Positions 62,867-64,000 of a stretch of DNA of 64,000 nucleotides are shown here, piece after piece. The stretch is from positions 1 through 64,000 of the forward strand of contig PHEU01000002.1 in the NCBI GenBank assembly GCA_002841295.1. The letters are read 5' to 3'. The notes beneath the pieces are model-generated. The model was not told the DNA's origin. It did not search any database and was given only the letters and a program-made list of their open reading frames with translations. This stretch comes from Actinobacteria bacterium HGW-Actinobacteria-6. GTDB taxonomy: Bacteria; Actinomycetota; Coriobacteriia; Anaerosomatales; Anaerosomataceae. Each line of letters begins with the position of its first letter. The stretch's first letter is position 1. The position numbers and the translations under genes are program-made.

Positions 62867-63694
62867 TTACTTCGCCTCCTTCGCGGCATCGTCCTTCGGC
62901 TTGCTCTTGACGTTCATGCCTTCACGCTCGTAGCCCATGCTCGCCAGGAAGGAAACGCCGAGACCACCGATCATGGCTGCGACGCCCAGGCCCGTAAGCG
63001 GCTTGAGCAGCGACATCAGGCCACTGACATCCGACGCCTTCGGGTCACGAATGAGACCGTGCGCCTCGTAGCCGTACTTGGCGACGAACAGCGAGTGCAT
63101 GCCGCCCATCTCGGTCACTCCGTAAAGCTCAGCCTTGTCGAAACCGGCCGCCTTGAGCTCGGCAACGCGCGCCTCGCCCTCGGAAACCATCTCGTCACGT
63201 GAGCCGAACGTCATCGCACCGGCGGGACACGTCTGCACGCAGGCGGGTTCGCGGCCCTGCTCGACGCGGTCGTCGCACATGGTGCACTTGTTGGTGACGC
63301 TGAAGTTCTCACGGTACTTCGGAACATCAAACGGGCACGCAACGGTGCAGTACTTGCAGCCGACACACTTGGAGCTGTCAAGCTTGACGGTGCCATTCTC
63401 AAGCTTGCTGATGGCGCCAACGGGGCAGACCTCGAGGCAGGCAGGCTCCGCACAGTGGTAGCAGGCTCGCCGAGAGAATGCCCACTCGATGCCTTCAGGC
63501 GCGTCCTCCTCGCGAAACTCCATGAGAAGGCGTGTGTCGCCGTTCAGATCGGACATGCTCTGGTAAGAACCCGTGAACTCGTAGTCATCCTTGGTCAGGC
63601 TCGAAGGGAGCATGTTCCACTGCTTGCACTGGACCTGGCAGCCCTTGCAGGCGCTGCATTTCGACGAGTCGTACAGAATCGCTGATTCAGTCAT
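62867..63694 (-). CDS. formate dehydrogenase beta subunit (four-cluster ferredoxin)
   Basis: 275 aa, ATG start with GGAGGGA upstream. Four [4Fe-4S] cysteine sets: CSACKGCQVQCKQ, CYHCAEPACLEVC, CVGCKYCTVACPF and CTMCDD ... CVQTC. A C-terminal membrane helix (GLGVAAMIGGLGVSFLAS, near residues 235-255) fits the FdnH/FdoH type, where it anchors the complex. It relays electrons from the molybdenum or tungsten subunit to the cytochrome b. It lies 14 bases after the alpha-subunit gene. Confidence 0.94.
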   Translation of the reverse strand: MTESAILYDSSKCSACKGCQVQCKQWNMLPSSLTKDDYEFTGSYQSMSDLNGDTRLLMEFREEDAPEGIEWAFSRRACYHCAEPACLEVCPVGAISKLENGTVKLDSSKCVGCKYCTVACPFDVPKYRENFSVTNKCTMCDDRVEQGREPACVQTCPAGAMTFGSRDEMVSEGEARVAELKAAGFDKAELYGVTEMGGMHSLFVAKYGYEAHGLIRDPKASDVSGLMSLLKPLTGLGVAAMIGGLGVSFLASMGYEREGMNVKSKPKDDAAKEAK

Positions 63695-63708
63695 CAGTCA
63701 TTCCCTCC

Positions 63709-64000
63709 TTAAGCCTTCTCGATGTTGACGAGGTACGCCTTGAACTCAGGGATCGATGTGTTTGCATCCCCGACGTTAGGCGTGAGGTCGTTGGCGATAG
63801 CACCGGTTGCCTGGCCGGAGGCGTAGCCCCAGTGCCAGGGCATGCCCACCTGATGAACGGTCTTGCCGTCGATCGTGAAAGGCTTGAAGCGCGGCGTGAC
63901 CATGGCAAGCATCTCGACTGAGGCGCGGTTGTTGTACACCTTGACCATATCGCCGTTCGCTACGCCCTTCTCCTCGGCAAGCTCCACCGACATCTCGACG
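63709..64000 (-). CDS. formate dehydrogenase alpha subunit, C-terminal end (cut by window)
   Basis: Only the last 97 codons lie in the window; the gene continues past 64000. The visible part is a molydopterin dinucleotide-binding domain: AEEKGVANGDMVKVYNNRASVE, MPWHWGYASG and NDLTPNVGDANTSIPEFKAYLVNIEK, typical of FdnG/FdoG-type enzymes. The catalytic Cys or selenocysteine and the Tat signal are outside the window, so whether this enzyme uses selenocysteine cannot be seen. It heads the alpha-beta-gamma-fdhE operon. Confidence 0.88.
   Translation of the reverse strand, partial: VEMSVELAEEKGVANGDMVKVYNNRASVEMLAMVTPRFKPFTIDGKTVHQVGMPWHWGYASGQATGAIANDLTPNVGDANTSIPEFKAYLVNIEKA

Overview
The window is a gene-dense, GC-rich bacterial chromosome segment with no rRNA, tRNA or CRISPR locus that I could see. 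Gene content points to an anaerobic or microaerophilic actinobacterium, most likely of the Coriobacteriia (an OPB41/Anaerosomatales-like lineage; this placement is inference). Supporting this are cell-wall-binding-repeat secreted proteins, strong GGAGG ribosome binding sites, many GTG/TTG starts, a multiheme cytochrome c operon, a membrane formate dehydrogenase, hemerythrin, and amino-acid degradation genes (histidine, arginine deiminase).

Layout. 1-2.6 kb: two toxin-antitoxin modules (AbrB-type/Doc and YefM/YoeB) immediately downstream of an integron integrase (IntI). 2.7-12.4 kb: a PAS-rich histidine kinase, the RlmKL rRNA methyltransferase, a small methyltransferase, a DUF218 protein, a MoaD-like protein beside a molybdenum-cofactor-sulfurase-like enzyme, a YgjP metallopeptidase, an HMA-fold protein and a hemerythrin. 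12.4-20.1 kb: a secreted DUF4091 protein behind a structured leader, RlmA, a nitroreductase, an M28 peptidase, thymidine kinase, a LytS-type histidine kinase and a thioesterase. 20.1-24.6 kb: a MarR-controlled heterodimeric ABC exporter with visible promoter, operators and terminator. 24.6-29.3 kb: CDGSH protein, membrane protein, LysR regulator and a large beta-propeller/cell-wall-binding protein.

29.3-33.7 kb: hutH-hutU-hutI operon. 34.1-37.0 kb: respiratory cluster of a NapC/NirT-type tetraheme cytochrome, an 11-heme lipoprotein interrupted by an in-frame UGA followed by a SECIS-like hairpin, and a tandem-rhodanese lipoprotein. 37.1-43.0 kb: a formimidoylglutamase-like ureohydrolase, carbamate kinase, an MBOAT/SGNH O-acylation pair and arginine deiminase. 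43.2-51.6 kb: a B12-binding radical SAM protein, a substrate-binding lipoprotein directly upstream of a Cache-like histidine kinase, a heliorhodopsin gene, a nitroreductase, a cupredoxin-like protein and a nitrilase. 51.8-61.0 kb: a second cell-wall-binding protein, LysE exporter, two aminotransferases (one with an apparently leaderless promoter), YqeY, a MASE3-like/GAF histidine kinase, a TDT transporter and a C_GCAxxG_C_C protein. 61.1-64.0 kb: formate dehydrogenase operon (alpha subunit cut by the window end, then beta, gamma and FdhE).

How it fits together: formate oxidation and multiheme cytochromes suggest anaerobic respiration, possibly with sulfur compounds because of the tandem rhodanese; histidine and arginine catabolism would supply carbon, nitrogen and ATP. 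Sensing is heavily represented: four orphan histidine kinases share one kinase core but carry different sensors, and a heliorhodopsin lies beside one of them. The most notable items are the heliorhodopsin, the UGA-interrupted cytochrome and the integron integrase.
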